A program made the position numbers and the translations under genes. The notes below the pieces were generated by a model, which did not search any database, was not told the DNA's origin, and was given only the letters and a program-made list of their open reading frames with translations. Positions 46,975 through 57,560 of a DNA stretch of 64,000 nt are shown piece by piece. Source of the DNA: Sebastes aleutianus (lineage: Eukaryota; Chordata; Actinopteri; Perciformes; Sebastidae). Position 1 is the first letter of the stretch, and each line of letters begins with the position of its first letter. Where the stretch lies: contig CAKAKS010000031.1 of the NCBI GenBank assembly GCA_916700875.1, forward strand, positions 20,309,880 to 20,373,879, written 5' to 3'.

Positions 46975-47221
46975 AGTGTTTCACAATATGACGCTTTTCC
47001 TCTTCGGTGCGAGCAACTGGTCGAAAACGTAAACACAAGCTTCACTTCCGCGTTCTGAAGTGTTGCACATAAAACCTTCCGTGTTGTTGGTGCAGCCGGC
47101 TCTTTCGTTCTAAAGGTTCCGCTTATTATTACTGGTGTTGTAAAAAGAAAAATATTATATATTTATAATATTTTTAATATATATATATATATAATTATTA
47201 TTATTAGACGTAGTAGTTGTT

Positions 47222-47330
47222 GTTATTATTGTTATTATAATTATTATTATCATCATCAATAATTATTAAAAAATTACAACAAAATTATTATTGATGATGA
47301 TAATAATAATTATTATAATAATAATAACAA
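47222..47330. repeat. AT-rich inverted repeat
   Basis: The left arm ends 'tcatcatcaataat' and the right arm starts 'attattattgatgatgataa'. They are nearly exact complements of about 40 nt separated by about 20 nt. It is part of a larger (ATT/AAT)n block. Confidence 0.6.
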
Positions 47331-47442
47331 CAACAACACAACTACTACTTCTAATAATAATAACAATAATAATAAATATTATTAATAATAACAATAATTA
47401 TTATAGTCAGGATAAAGCGAAGGGTTAAAATATATCAATTTG

Positions 47443-47790
47443 TTTGTATGTAAAATCTACAGCTGTCAAATAAATGTTTAAACAGTAATAATAATAATTA
47501 TAATGATAAAGCAATGGGTTTAAATGTAATTTTTTTTATGTTGTAGTCAATTCAACAACTGTTGTTGTTGTTGTTGTTGTTGTTGTAAAACATACTTATA
47601 TTGTTTTGTATGTAAAATCAACAGCTGTCAGATAAATGTTTAGAAAGAAATAATAATAATAATGATAAGCAAAAGGTTAAAAGGAAGATTCTTTAATGTT
47701 GAAGTCAATTCAACAACTGTTGTTGTATAACATACTTATACTGTTTTGTATGTAAAATCTACAGCTGTCAGATACATGTTTAAAAATATA
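47443..47790. repeat. Tandem repeat of a ~140-160-bp unit, about 2.3 copies
   Basis: 'tgtatgtaaaatc' followed by 'acagctgtca' recurs at about 47443, 47606 and 47746. Between copies the unit also shares 'caattcaacaactgttgttg'. Differences are mostly in the TTG and AAT microsatellite parts. Confidence 0.7.
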
Positions 47791-48774
47791 TATTTGCCTC
47801 TGAATGCAGTGAAGTAGAGGTAGGCCTATAAAGTAATTAAAATATACAGTAAGTTCTCAAGTAAAGTACCAACAAAACTTGAACCCACGATTTTCAGTCA
47901 GCAATCCAATAGTGAACATCATAGTCAAGGACGCCAAACTGACAATATTAATTTTATTTGCAAAGTGCTTTCCATCATATTCATACACAATGATCATAAA
48001 TCAGGTTTATATCAAAACAAAATCTCAAAAACGTTTCTTCAATCAACAGTGAAAGTGCAATTGTTCACATAAAATAAAGGAACACTATTAGTAAGGGTGC
48101 AATTTTAATTACTGTGCAACTGTAAACAAACAAAAATACTTATATATATATATATATAGTGCAATAAGCTCAACATATTTTGTACCTGAGGCTAATTCTT
48201 TTGGAATGTATTAACATTAATTTATTAGAAAGACAGCAACTCTGAACCTCCATTGATTGGAGTATAGTGAGTTTCTGCAAACACTGGAATAAATCACGTC
48301 TGTGTCATGACTGACTGTAAATGCAAATCATATGGTGATTTTTTTCTTTCTTCATAATAAAAATATACATTACACAGTTCATAAGCAAACATAGCAGAGA
48401 AAGAGCAACCTGATTGTTTTAACCCATTAAATCCAAAATGTGCCTTATTTTGGCTTCCCAAAGGAAAAAAGAGCCGCTGCAGTAAACATTGCAAAACTCC
48501 TCATGAGCCAAAACCATAATAATGTCTGTTGAAAGATGTATTTGCATGGCTTTATGGTTAGGTAATGGTTATACAATTCTGCCTTATAGTTCCTGACTCA
48601 AATAATAAATAGACCCTTTTTGTGTTGTACATATTGAGAGTATTTTCCTTCAGCCATTGTTAAAATAACAAGCCAACAATTTCTGCCGCCAATTAACGCT
48701 CCGCTCACAAAATACGTCAGCATGTTTACTAACAGAAAAGGGGTCTATTACATAGTCAGCCTTCTAACTTCTTT

Positions 48775-50445
48775 CTACTCAAGCTTAGAGAACTCAGCAG
48801 CAGATCCGTTACCATAGGAAGCAAAAACGGCGAGTCCCTGATAGAGCGGCTGAGTGAATGTGGTCTGGACTCTGTGGAGGAGAGTCATGGTTTCAGAGAC
48901 GCTGTAGAAACACAGAATACCTGCACTGTGATCCAGGTACACTCCTACTCTGGAGGAACGAGGACCTGAGGTTATAGTGCTAATACTTTTATGTCTGAAC
49001 GCGTAACTGTTGTTGAAACACTCTAACGCCCAACACTTGTCATCATTTCCAAAACCGCTCTCATATCCCGTTCTGCTGATATCCTTGTACGTGACCGCTA
49101 CTGAAACTTCATACCCGCTCCTCTCCACCTCCCAGTAATGACGTCCGCTCAGACTCTCTCTGCTCAGGACCTGAAACATGTCAGTAAATCTGTCTCGATG
49201 ACTTGAATACAACTGTTTTTCACTCGTCACTGTTGCTTTTCTGTTCCCCTCAGATAACAACAGCCGTGCGTTTGCTGTGTTTGGATCCAGCGTGATTTGA
49301 CATGAATACTGTAAGAGTTCAGTTCTGGTCTTGGGCTCTGGTTGTGGCAGTAAAACATCTACTTCAGGCTCTGAGATCTTGGTCCACACATCACTCAGAG
49401 CATCCTGTAGCTTATCTCTGGTCTCTGACACAGCCGCCGTCACATCCTCAAAGTATTGCAGAGGGCAGATACTGATGCTGGATGGGTCTGTAGATTCACT
49501 AAGACACGACAGAGAGGGGTAGTTCTGTAGAAACTGGGTGTGGTCCTCGGTGTGTGAGAGCTGCTCCAGCTCAGTGTCTTTCCTCCTTAGTTCGGAGATC
49601 TCCTGCTGCAGCTTCTCCTGAAGCTTTAGAGCCCGACTCACTTCAGTTTTCTGCCGGGATCTGACCTGCTGCTTCACATCGGAGCTTCTTTTCTTGCTAA
49701 GACGGACCAGCTGAGTGAACATCTTCTCACTGTTCCTCACTGCTTTATCAGCGGAGCGATTGATAGCATCCACCTCCTGCTGGAGCACCTTCACATCTTT
49801 CTCTCTGTCCTGGATTCTCTGCTGGATCTTTTGTCGGCTCGTTCCGAGCTCTCCCTGCCTCTCGGTCCTTTCTGTTGAGGCTAAGACTGTGTTGTGGCCT
49901 TTATGTTCATCCATGGAGCACAGAATACAGATACACTGCTGATCAGTACGGCAGAAAATCTTCATCACCTCATTGTGACGAGTGCAGATGTTCTCCTGAA
50001 GCTTCTTGGAGGGGTCGACCAGCTTGTGTTTTTCAAAGGCGGGGGATTCATAGTGAGGCTGGAGGTGCTGCTCACAGTAAGAGACCAGACACTGCAGACA
50101 GGACTTGAAAGCCTTCAGCTTCCTCCCAGTGCAGAAATCACAGGCCACATCTCCAGGTCCGGCATAGCAGTGATCATCAGGAGCAGCTTGGAGTCCTGTC
50201 TTCTTCAGTTCCTCCACCAAATCTGCCAACATGGTGTTTTTCACCAGCACAGGCCTCGGTCCAAAGGTCTGTCTGCACTGAGGACAGCTGTAGATTCCCT
50301 TCTGATCCTCTTCATCCCAGTGGCTTCTAATACAGCTCATACAGTAGCTGTGACCACAGGGAATAGTCACTGGCTCCTTCAGTAGATCCAGACAAATGGA
50401 ACAGCAAAGTTTTTTCCGATCCATCAGGTTTTGTTGCTGCGCCAT
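48775..50445 (-). CDS. finTRIM-like tripartite-motif E3 ubiquitin ligase
   Basis: A single-exon frame of 556 residues. The RING is at residues 15-57 with C15-x2-C18, C30, H32, C35-x2-C38 and C54-x2-C57. A first zinc site (CDFCTGRKLKAFKSCLQC) follows, and then a B-box 2 (CTRHNEVMKIFCRTDQQCICILC, about 150-190). Coiled coil runs from about 200 to 310. A PRY-SPRY (B30.2) domain fills about 375-556 with LDPNTANARLLLS and GRHYWEVE. This RING, B-box, coiled coil and B30.2 order is that of TRIM25/TRIM16-like and fish finTRIM proteins, many of which are virus-induced. All RING zinc ligands are present, so ligase activity is expected. The specific orthologue cannot be named. The first Met, MAQQQNLM, is a typical finTRIM start. 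Confidence 0.9.
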   Translation of the reverse strand: MAQQQNLMDRKKLCCSICLDLLKEPVTIPCGHSYCMSCIRSHWDEEDQKGIYSCPQCRQTFGPRPVLVKNTMLADLVEELKKTGLQAAPDDHCYAGPGDVACDFCTGRKLKAFKSCLQCLVSYCEQHLQPHYESPAFEKHKLVDPSKKLQENICTRHNEVMKIFCRTDQQCICILCSMDEHKGHNTVLASTERTERQGELGTSRQKIQQRIQDREKDVKVLQQEVDAINRSADKAVRNSEKMFTQLVRLSKKRSSDVKQQVRSRQKTEVSRALKLQEKLQQEISELRRKDTELEQLSHTEDHTQFLQNYPSLSCLSESTDPSSISICPLQYFEDVTAAVSETRDKLQDALSDVWTKISEPEVDVLLPQPEPKTRTELLQYSCQITLDPNTANARLLLSEGNRKATVTSEKQLYSSHRDRFTDMFQVLSRESLSGRHYWEVERSGYEVSVAVTYKDISRTGYESGFGNDDKCWALECFNNSYAFRHKSISTITSGPRSSRVGVYLDHSAGILCFYSVSETMTLLHRVQTTFTQPLYQGLAVFASYGNGSAAEFSKLE

Positions 50446-50475
50446 TTCACCTCGAAGGGACAGTGAATGTGAAAT

Positions 50476-50489
50476 AGTTTCACTTTCTC
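50476..50489 (-). promoter_or_regulatory. ISRE upstream of the TRIM gene
   Basis: AGTTTCACTTTCTC on the plus strand is GAGAAAGTGAAACT on the minus strand. It contains the perfect ISRE core GAAANNGAAACT bound by IRF and ISGF3. It lies 31-44 bp upstream of the start codon and points to interferon induction. Confidence 0.7.
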
Positions 50490-51263
50490 ATACAAGAAAA
50501 AAACGGAGAACTGATCCAAACCAAAGGTTAGTTTCCTTTCTTCCTGTTTGCTTGCTGATCTACAGTGAATGTGGCTTCACTTTACAACGTGCTGGTTACA
50601 CTCATCTGTACACTGGCAGATTTGTGATAGAGGCAGGAAGCAGGAAATATCTGGACTGAATGGGACTGGCTGTGTCGGACAGCAGGAAGAGGAGGGAGGG
50701 GTTATTACGCTTGGATTCATTCCAGCAAGAGGAGCCGTTTCTCTGAGGCAGCATTTCTGTTTACATGAAGTGAAGAGTATGGGACATAAACTTGGTTCAG
50801 CATAACACATTTTTCTTACTTTAGGCTATATATTCTTAGTATTTACTGTGTTTTGAGTTGGTAAAATGTATATTATACTTTATGTTGGTCTATAGCAGAA
50901 TGCAACTGAATGGGTTCTGAAAATCTAGTTACTCCATTCATACACATCGTCCATTAAAATGTGTCTTTGTTGTTTTTGCTTTAGTGAATGATTTACTTAT
51001 TGGAGTGCAATGATCTGTTACACAGGATGCTGACGGACCAATCAGAGAGCACCACATCCCACTTTGTTTTGTGTTTTATGAAAGGCGTCTTCTTTGCAGC
51101 CTGTCAGCAAAAGGGAAAAGGCTATTTTCAACCATTAGTCTCCACTCCTGGACCCTCAGTTTGGTTGGGGTTCTTTGTCATGTTTGTGTTTCACCACCAG
51201 GTGTCCCCCTTGGCCTGCCAGTTATCGTCCTCGCCTGTTTCCCTCAAGGGGAATACCACCTAA
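50490..51263. other. Upstream of the TRIM gene, no gene recognised
   Basis: Open segments here are short and unlike any known domain. A direct functional call is not possible. Confidence 0.4.
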
Positions 51264-51752
51264 ATTAAGAACTACAATATGTTGTTTCCATGGACTATGG
51301 GGAGTTCAATCAATATTTGTGAACACGAGCTACTCTCTCTCAAAGCCAGAAACCAGAGGAATAAGTCTCAAACGTGTGATGTCATAGGGTATAAAGTGTG
51401 GAGCTGCTCCATAGACAATGAACGGGAGGCTGATTTTGTGGACCCACAGTTTGTTTTCTTTTTTAAACCTAAATGATTTATTTCATTCTATTGTAGTTGT
51501 GAAACAGAAAATGTTCCCATATACTCAAAACATCCCCCTGGGTGCTCTCAGTGTCATCTCGAACATCTCTCCCAATTCATTGTCTATGGAGTAGCTCCAC
51601 ACTTTATACCCGATGACATCACAAATTTGTGTTTTGGCACTCTAGTTTTTGGATTTGGGAGAGAGTTGTTTGCGTTTACTAATATTTTTGGACTGTCTTA
51701 GACCATAGGAATAACATGTATGAATTTAGAAAATGGATGTAGTTCCCCTTTA
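51264..51752. mobile_element. Long fold-back element with ~160-190-bp inverted arms
   Basis: The left arm (51264-51425) and right arm (51565-51752) are imperfect reverse complements. The best part is 51376-51422 against 51576-51622, which share 'ggtataaagtgtggagct' and 'ccatagacaatgaa' with few mismatches. The loop is about 150 bp and has no open frame of note. Confidence 0.75.
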
Positions 51753-53033
51753 ATTTCATTGATTTGTCTTTGCAGCTCAGTTTTTATCTTTCTTTCATGT
51801 GTCTTGCCTTGTCTTGTATATTATTTAATGCAATTTATTCTAAAAAGACTATTGTATTCCAACGATGGAGAGAGATCAACCAACTTCATACAAAGATATC
51901 ATTAGAGCTAAACTACTGGCATTCCATAATCTTTCAGCTATATATTAAAGCAGGGCTGAGCTATAACAGTCAGATCATGTGAAGTAATTGCCATGAAAAT
52001 ATGTTGTGAGGTGAAGCTGGATGTTACATTCAGTGTCTGTGGTGACAGAAGTTGTAACCTTAGTGTTTACAAAATATATAAAAGAAAATATTCTGTACTC
52101 TTGTCATCTATATTTATAGTTTTTCAAGTTCTTTTGATCAGTATTTTTTTTTTATTGAGGCCCTGATACGACAGTCTCTCTATATGTTTCCTGAATAATT
52201 AGACTGCAGAAACATGACACGCTGAATCCACTCTCATGTCTCCATGGCAACAGGTTGTGGTGGTAAAACTTTGATCCTGAACGCGACTTGACATCAGCAC
52301 ATGCATGATCAAATGTGAATTCAGTCAAGCATGCCGACATCACACACACAGTAGTGTAGTGGTCCTTGATGAGGCGTGTGAACTACTACTACAGTAGGTA
52401 GATGGGTTACTGGTTAAGGGAGGAGACTCTACTCTCCTATATATTCCAATGGCTTTTTGGCTGATAGGTGGGTACACGCATATACCCTCCACTATGCACC
52501 ACTGCTTACACACAAACACACAATTACACACACTTACAGCACAGACCTACACGTATACACTTTATTTCAACGAATAGTGACGATGAGCTCGCTAGAAAGA
52601 TGTGTGTACGTGTATTCAGGAGTTGATGGAGCCTTTGCTTTGGCACCTCGCATGTTTGCAGAGGCGCTTGGTATCCATGACGACTAAGATGCTGCCAGTA
52701 AGATTTGATTGAAAGATTAACTGGAGCCCACTAAGTAGGTATGGTTCCAAATGAAAAGTATTAGACACTTGTGAAAGAAAACAGTCTATTAGATGGTAGT
52801 TTAGATGCTATAGAAACAGGCAGTAGTCAGTAGCAGTAACACACTCAATACACAATAAACAACACAACAAATGCTTTAAAAAAGGCTGGTGTTATTCTAT
52901 TTGTTTTTATTATTATCGTCAACCAAACCCACGAAAGGCAAAAATCAACAATATGTAAGTCTCAGCCTCTCAGTATTTTCTGACTTCTCTACCCTGTCTG
53001 TGACTCTCAACTCCATGCCCATTGGTTCCTACT
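51753..53033. other. Gene-free AT-rich stretch
   Basis: I see no coding exon, RNA gene or defined element. A CA-rich stretch lies at 52500-52545. Confidence 0.4.
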
Positions 53034-53658
53034 AGGGCGGTCAATTGATTAAAATATTAATCGCAAATGAATCGCACATTTCTTATCTGTTCAAAATGTT
53101 CCTTTAAAGGGAGATTTGTCAAGTATTTAATACTCTTATCAACATGGGAGTGGACAAATATGCTTGCTTTATGCAAATTTATGTATATATTTATTATTGG
53201 AAATCAATTAACAACACAAAACAATTACAAATATTGTCCAAAAACCCTCACAGGTACTGCATTTAGCTTAAAAAAATGTGCTCCACTCATAACATGGCAA
53301 CTGCAGCCCAACAGGCAACAACAGCTGTCAGTGTGTCAGTGTTCTGACTTGACTATGACTTGCCCAAAACTGCATGTGATTATCATAAAGTGGGCGTGTC
53401 TGTAAAGGGGAGACTCGTGGGTACCCATAGAACCCATTTTCATTCACATATCTTGAGGTCAGAGGTCAAAGGACCCCTTTCAAAATGGCCATGCCAGTTT
53501 TTCCTCGTCAAAATTTTACGTTAGGTTAGAGTGTTATTTAGCCTCCTTCGCGTCAAGCTATATGACATGTTTGGTACCAATGGATTCCTCAGGTTTTCTA
53601 GTTTCATACGTTGTCAGTAAATTGCAAATTACGTTAATGCATTAACTTTGACAGCCCT
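53034..53658 (+). mobile_element. Near-complete TAATCG-rich inverted-end DNA transposon (non-autonomous)
   Basis: It starts AGGGCGGTCAATTGATT and ends TTAACTTTGACAGCCCT, giving imperfect terminal inverted repeats of the AGGGCTGTCAA type. Four partial copies lie at 10798, 34024, 40558 and 62938. It has no transposase frame. A target duplication is not obvious. Confidence 0.7.
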
Positions 53659-55048
53659 GATAAAATATCATGGTTATCGCCAGTACCACTATATCGGGAC
53701 ATCCCCAGTGTTAGTCAGTCAGCTTCCAATGGGTAGAATCATAATTATGGTGGTTTGTCTCTGTACAAAAACAAAATTGTGAGATAATTCATTCATTCAT
53801 TCATTCATGCATAACATGCCTGGGTCGCTGATCAGTGTGCTTTACAAAATATAACCTGTCAAAATGGGTCCGAGGTTATTTCCGGTTACAGTGTTTGCTA
53901 ATATCAAGCAGTGACAGGAAATGAAGCTGTTTCCTAGCAACCTATTTCCAGTGATGGGGTCTTTGTAGAGTTATCTTTGGATCATGTTTTTTAATTGATC
54001 TCTTCTTGTTGTTTATGTCCTACTTTGTTTCAGTGTAAACTTGCATTTAAACCTCAGTTTGGTGGATATTTTTATATTTTATGACAATATGAAAAAAAAA
54101 ATCATGAAGGCCTTTGATATTTTCATAATGTATGGATCCATACATCACACATCAGCATATTTGACCAACTAATTCACAGTTTTGAATTAATTTAGCTGTT
54201 CATGACTGAGTTGAACCAGTTTTAATATCTATGTTTGATTTGCTGTGAAATATAATGCTGTGTGATTTATTGCAATCAGCAAAGGAGCATCCTTTTATCT
54301 GCTGCAGAGTCCTTAACATCATCTCTGTCTTTTCCATTTAATTTCTCATATTTTCTGCTTTTCACGTTCTCAAAATATCAGCACGAGGATTGTTTGTGTT
54401 TCCACCTGTTGAACATTTAGGCCACAGTGAATGGGGAAGTAAAATGTAGGCGCTAGGACCCTGCTGGCTCACATCTTTTTAGGTTACACACATGATGCTG
54501 CCTTCACGTGCTGCAAGAATTATCAGCTTTAGTGGCTTCTAACTATGGTGTAGTGTGAATTTTCATTAATCAATCAATAAAAAAATAAATCAGTGAGTGC
54601 ATCTTTAAGGAGGTCCATGATTTTTATGGGTTGTGAAAATTCTACAACTCTTGATCTGAACACTTATGGATAAATGTAAAAATGCAGGGGATGCTGAAAA
54701 CAAGACTTCTTGGACAAATGACGTTAATTTAAATTTTATGATATATATTTGGTGATTTATTTTTAAATAAAACCTGCTTGCAAGTCTGTTTGCAAAAAAA
54801 AAAGTATCCACTGAGTAGCTAGTTAACTGAGCGGTTTGACACAAAACTAAATTACACTAATTATCTTTTAAATTGACAAACATCATATGTGTGATTCATG
54901 TCATAATTCAAACAGGATAAAAAATTATTTGTCTTTCGCCGTTATTTATATATTTTCATAACGATTGTACCAAATGTATTATTTATGTTGGGACATTTTG
55001 TGCTCAGGATAAAATTGTTTGTGACAAAAAACTCGACTTTTATTCAGC
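53659..55048. other. Gene-free stretch
   Basis: It is AT-rich and without exon-like segments. A short (ATTC)n run lies at 53789-53808. Nothing further can be supported. Confidence 0.4.
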
Positions 55049-55430
55049 ATTAAAGCTGCAGTGCGTAGAATTGGAGCAAATAGGATTAAAAAAAGTTATT
55101 TTTTATAAAACGGTCACTATATCCTGACAGTAGTACATGAGACAGGTAATCTGAAAAAAATCATGTGCCTCTGTGTCCTCCGGTGCTCCTAATGGCATCT
55201 GCAAGATTTCATAGACCGGAGGAAAACAACCAGTCAGAGCTGATCTTTTGTGACCCGGCAGCCATGTTGAGATCTGCTGAGAAAATACCAAGCACCGCCC
55301 ACCAGCCGGAGCACAGCCAACAGGAACGCTCAACAGGAACGCTCTCTCTGAAATGACCTGTGATTGGTCAAAGTCTTCCATTACGGGCTAGATTTTTTTT
55401 AAAGCCTGAAAACAGCCATGAAAAAAAACC
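55049..55430. repeat. Dispersed repeat
   Basis: It begins 'taaagctgcagtgcgtagaa' and ends near 'gggctagattttttttaaag'. The start is a sequence I recognise as common in fish genomes. No other copy is in the window and the edges are approximate. Confidence 0.35.
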
Positions 55431-55477
55431 AAACTAAAAAATTCTAAACTGGCAAAAACCATTAGATTGTTTTAGAC

Positions 55478-56165
55478 ATTTCAAATTTATTCCAATTGTT
55501 TATCAGACCCCGATTGTTTTGTTTTTTTATTATAATTTTAGGTTTGTTTTATTTTTATTCATCTTTTCCTGTCCTAACATTTTATTTGGTGTATAATTTA
55601 TTTTATTTTTATATTGTAAAATATACTCACAGAATTGTAATGAAAAATCTGAACATGTTTATGAATTTACTGTATTGAACTTTTGAAATAAACTATTAAA
55701 ATACAAATATATATATATATAAATACATTTTTCGACATGCTATACTATGACTTTTTTTTATGAAATGTTTTGACATACTATATCATGACTTTTTTTCATG
55801 AATCTTTTAGAAATACTATACTTTGACTTTTTTTCATGACATTTTTTGACATACTATACTTTGCCTTTTTTCCAGGAAATTTTTCGACATACTATGAAAT
55901 GACTTTTTTCACAAAATGTCTCAACATATTATACTGTCTTTTTTTCCAGGAAATTTTTCGACATACTATACTATGACTTTTTTCATGTAATTTATCGACA
56001 ATATTATGTAATTACTTTTTTTCATGAAATTTTTTGACATACTAATAATTTTTTGTTTTTCACAAAAAGTTTAGAAATTTCAAATTTATTCCCGATTGTT
56101 TTGTTTTTTTAGTTATAATTTTATGTTTGTTTTATTTTTATTTTATTAAAATACAAATATATATA
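55478..56165. repeat. ~45-bp minisatellite flanked by a direct repeat
   Basis: About seven degenerate copies of a unit built on 'tcgacatactatactatgac' plus a T-run and 'catgaaat' fill 55722-56045. The flanks 55478-55560 and 56070-56145 share 'atttcaaatttattcc' and 'gattgttttgttttttta', so the whole block sits between direct repeats. Confidence 0.75.
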
Positions 56166-56439
56166 ATAATAATAATAATAGCCATGAGGAGGTGCAGAAG
56201 TCTGGTTTTCTCTCAGACCACTTGAATTACAATATGCTGAAAGGTTATTATGGAATTTTTGCACAATGATACCAAAACTATTCTGCCTACTGCAGGTTTA
56301 AATCATGAGAAGCACATGGAAGCTCCATAAGGGAAGCCCCTGTTTGCTGAGAAATCCCAGTTTCTGAGGAGTCCCTGAATGCAGCAGAAGCGTCAACCCT
56401 CCACCCCTCTAGGAAGCAGAGCGACATCCATCAGACTCG

Positions 56440-56731
56440 TTGCACTCTCTCAGAGGTAATACTCTCCAGCACTCCTCAAGGCTGCACCACCACCAAACCA
56501 CCAAACACTCCTCCACACCGGGCCGTCATCACACCGACCGAGCTCCCTCAGGTGGCCACGTTCTGGTGCTCTCTGCGCGGATTCCCCCTCTTCTCCATCA
56601 GGACTGTGTGGAGAGATGCGACGTCTCGGAGGAGGAGGAGGAGACGAAGTGGCCAGCCAGCAGCAGCAGCAGCAGCAGCAGACACCTGCGAGGACCATCT
56701 GAGTTTGTTTCTATAACGTCAAAAGAAAAAG
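56440..56731 (+). other. Candidate first exon of an unidentified gene
   Basis: This segment is GC-richer than its surroundings and contains (GAG)n and (CAG)n runs. It ends in a strong donor (AAAAAG before GTAAGTG at 56732). It resembles a 5' exon whose gene would continue beyond the window, but I recognise no protein in it and no partner exon downstream. Confidence 0.25.
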
Positions 56732-57225
56732 GTAAGTGCCAAAAGAGAAGATGCAGAAATGTCTCTGGAGCATCCTGCACCATCGCGCATGCTGCAGATG
56801 CGTGTTTTGTTGTTGTTTATTGGTGCGTTTCCGTGTTTAGGTTACTTGTCGTTACACCAGCATCGGTAGTATGAGTCATAGCCCCGGTGCAGAGCTGCTG
56901 CTGCTGATGCTGCTGGAGGATCTGATGCTGCTGCTGCTGGAGGAGCAAAGTGTCTGCAGCCTCCATCAGAACCATAAGTCCTCTATCAGCTTTCTGCACA
57001 TGCAAAAGCTGCTGCACCTCTGTGTGCTGTTTAGGCAAATGACTGCATAGGCTACTGTGTACTGTGTGGGTGTGTGTGCATGCACGTGTGTGTATGTGAC
57101 ACGGTGCTTCACCTGGCAAAGACTTTGGGTTGGAGTGAGAGAATGGAAATGCATAATAAGAAATGAGGTGTTGAGTAGACTTGAATTTCAAAAGTATATG
57201 TTGACACTGGTTACTTTTAGTTGGT
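56732..57225. other. No gene recognised
   Basis: It contains CTG-rich short runs (56895-56945) and ordinary sequence. Nothing further is supported. Confidence 0.35.
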
Positions 57226-57560
57226 CTGGAGCCTTTAGTTCCAATGAAGTGCAATCTTAATGTTACAGCATATAAGATAAGATAAGATAAGATAAGATAA
57301 GATAAGATATTCTTTTATTAGTCCCACAGTGGGGAAATTTGCAGTATACAGCAGCAAAGGGGATAATGCAAAAAACAAGATGCATCAGCTTAACACAGTA
57401 AAAAAAGAACTAAACAAAGTGTAACAAAATATGAACCATTTAAATAGAAGGAAGTATACAAATAGGAGCAGTGTATACAGTATTGACAATAAACAGACTA
57501 TTAACAAAGTTGCACAAGTGTAAAATGATATTGCACAATGAGAATGAAATGAAATTCCAC
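57226..57560 (-). mobile_element. LINE 3' end with (GATAA)n tail inside a Tc1-like remnant
   Basis: A Tc1-like piece ('cctttagttccaatgaagtg', 57231-57250) stops at a (GATAA)n run (57271-57307). That run is followed by 'ttattagtcccacagtgggg', which I recognise as an antisense 3' end of a fish LINE. The LINE seems to have inserted into the older element. Confidence 0.55.

Larger units (their letters stand above)
46975..48774. other. brcc3 promoter side and AT-rich repeat region
   Basis: No gene is recognised. Trinucleotide (ATT/AAT)n DNA fills 47160-47420, a ~150-bp tandem repeat lies at 47443-47790, and the remainder up to the TRIM gene is plain AT-rich sequence with an (AT)n run at 48140-48160. 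Confidence 0.5.

Noticed and set aside
46171..47058. A 295-codon plus-strand open frame
   Set aside because: It is antisense to the brcc3 coding exon, whose minus-strand product is unmistakable; GC-rich codons leave the opposite strand open by chance.
52457..52687. Open frame with MSSLERCVYVYSGVDGAF
   Set aside because: No homology recognised, no exon signals, and it crosses a CA-rich tract.
56655..56680. CAG repeat as a polyglutamine or polyserine coding tract
   Set aside because: It is short and no supported reading frame contains it.
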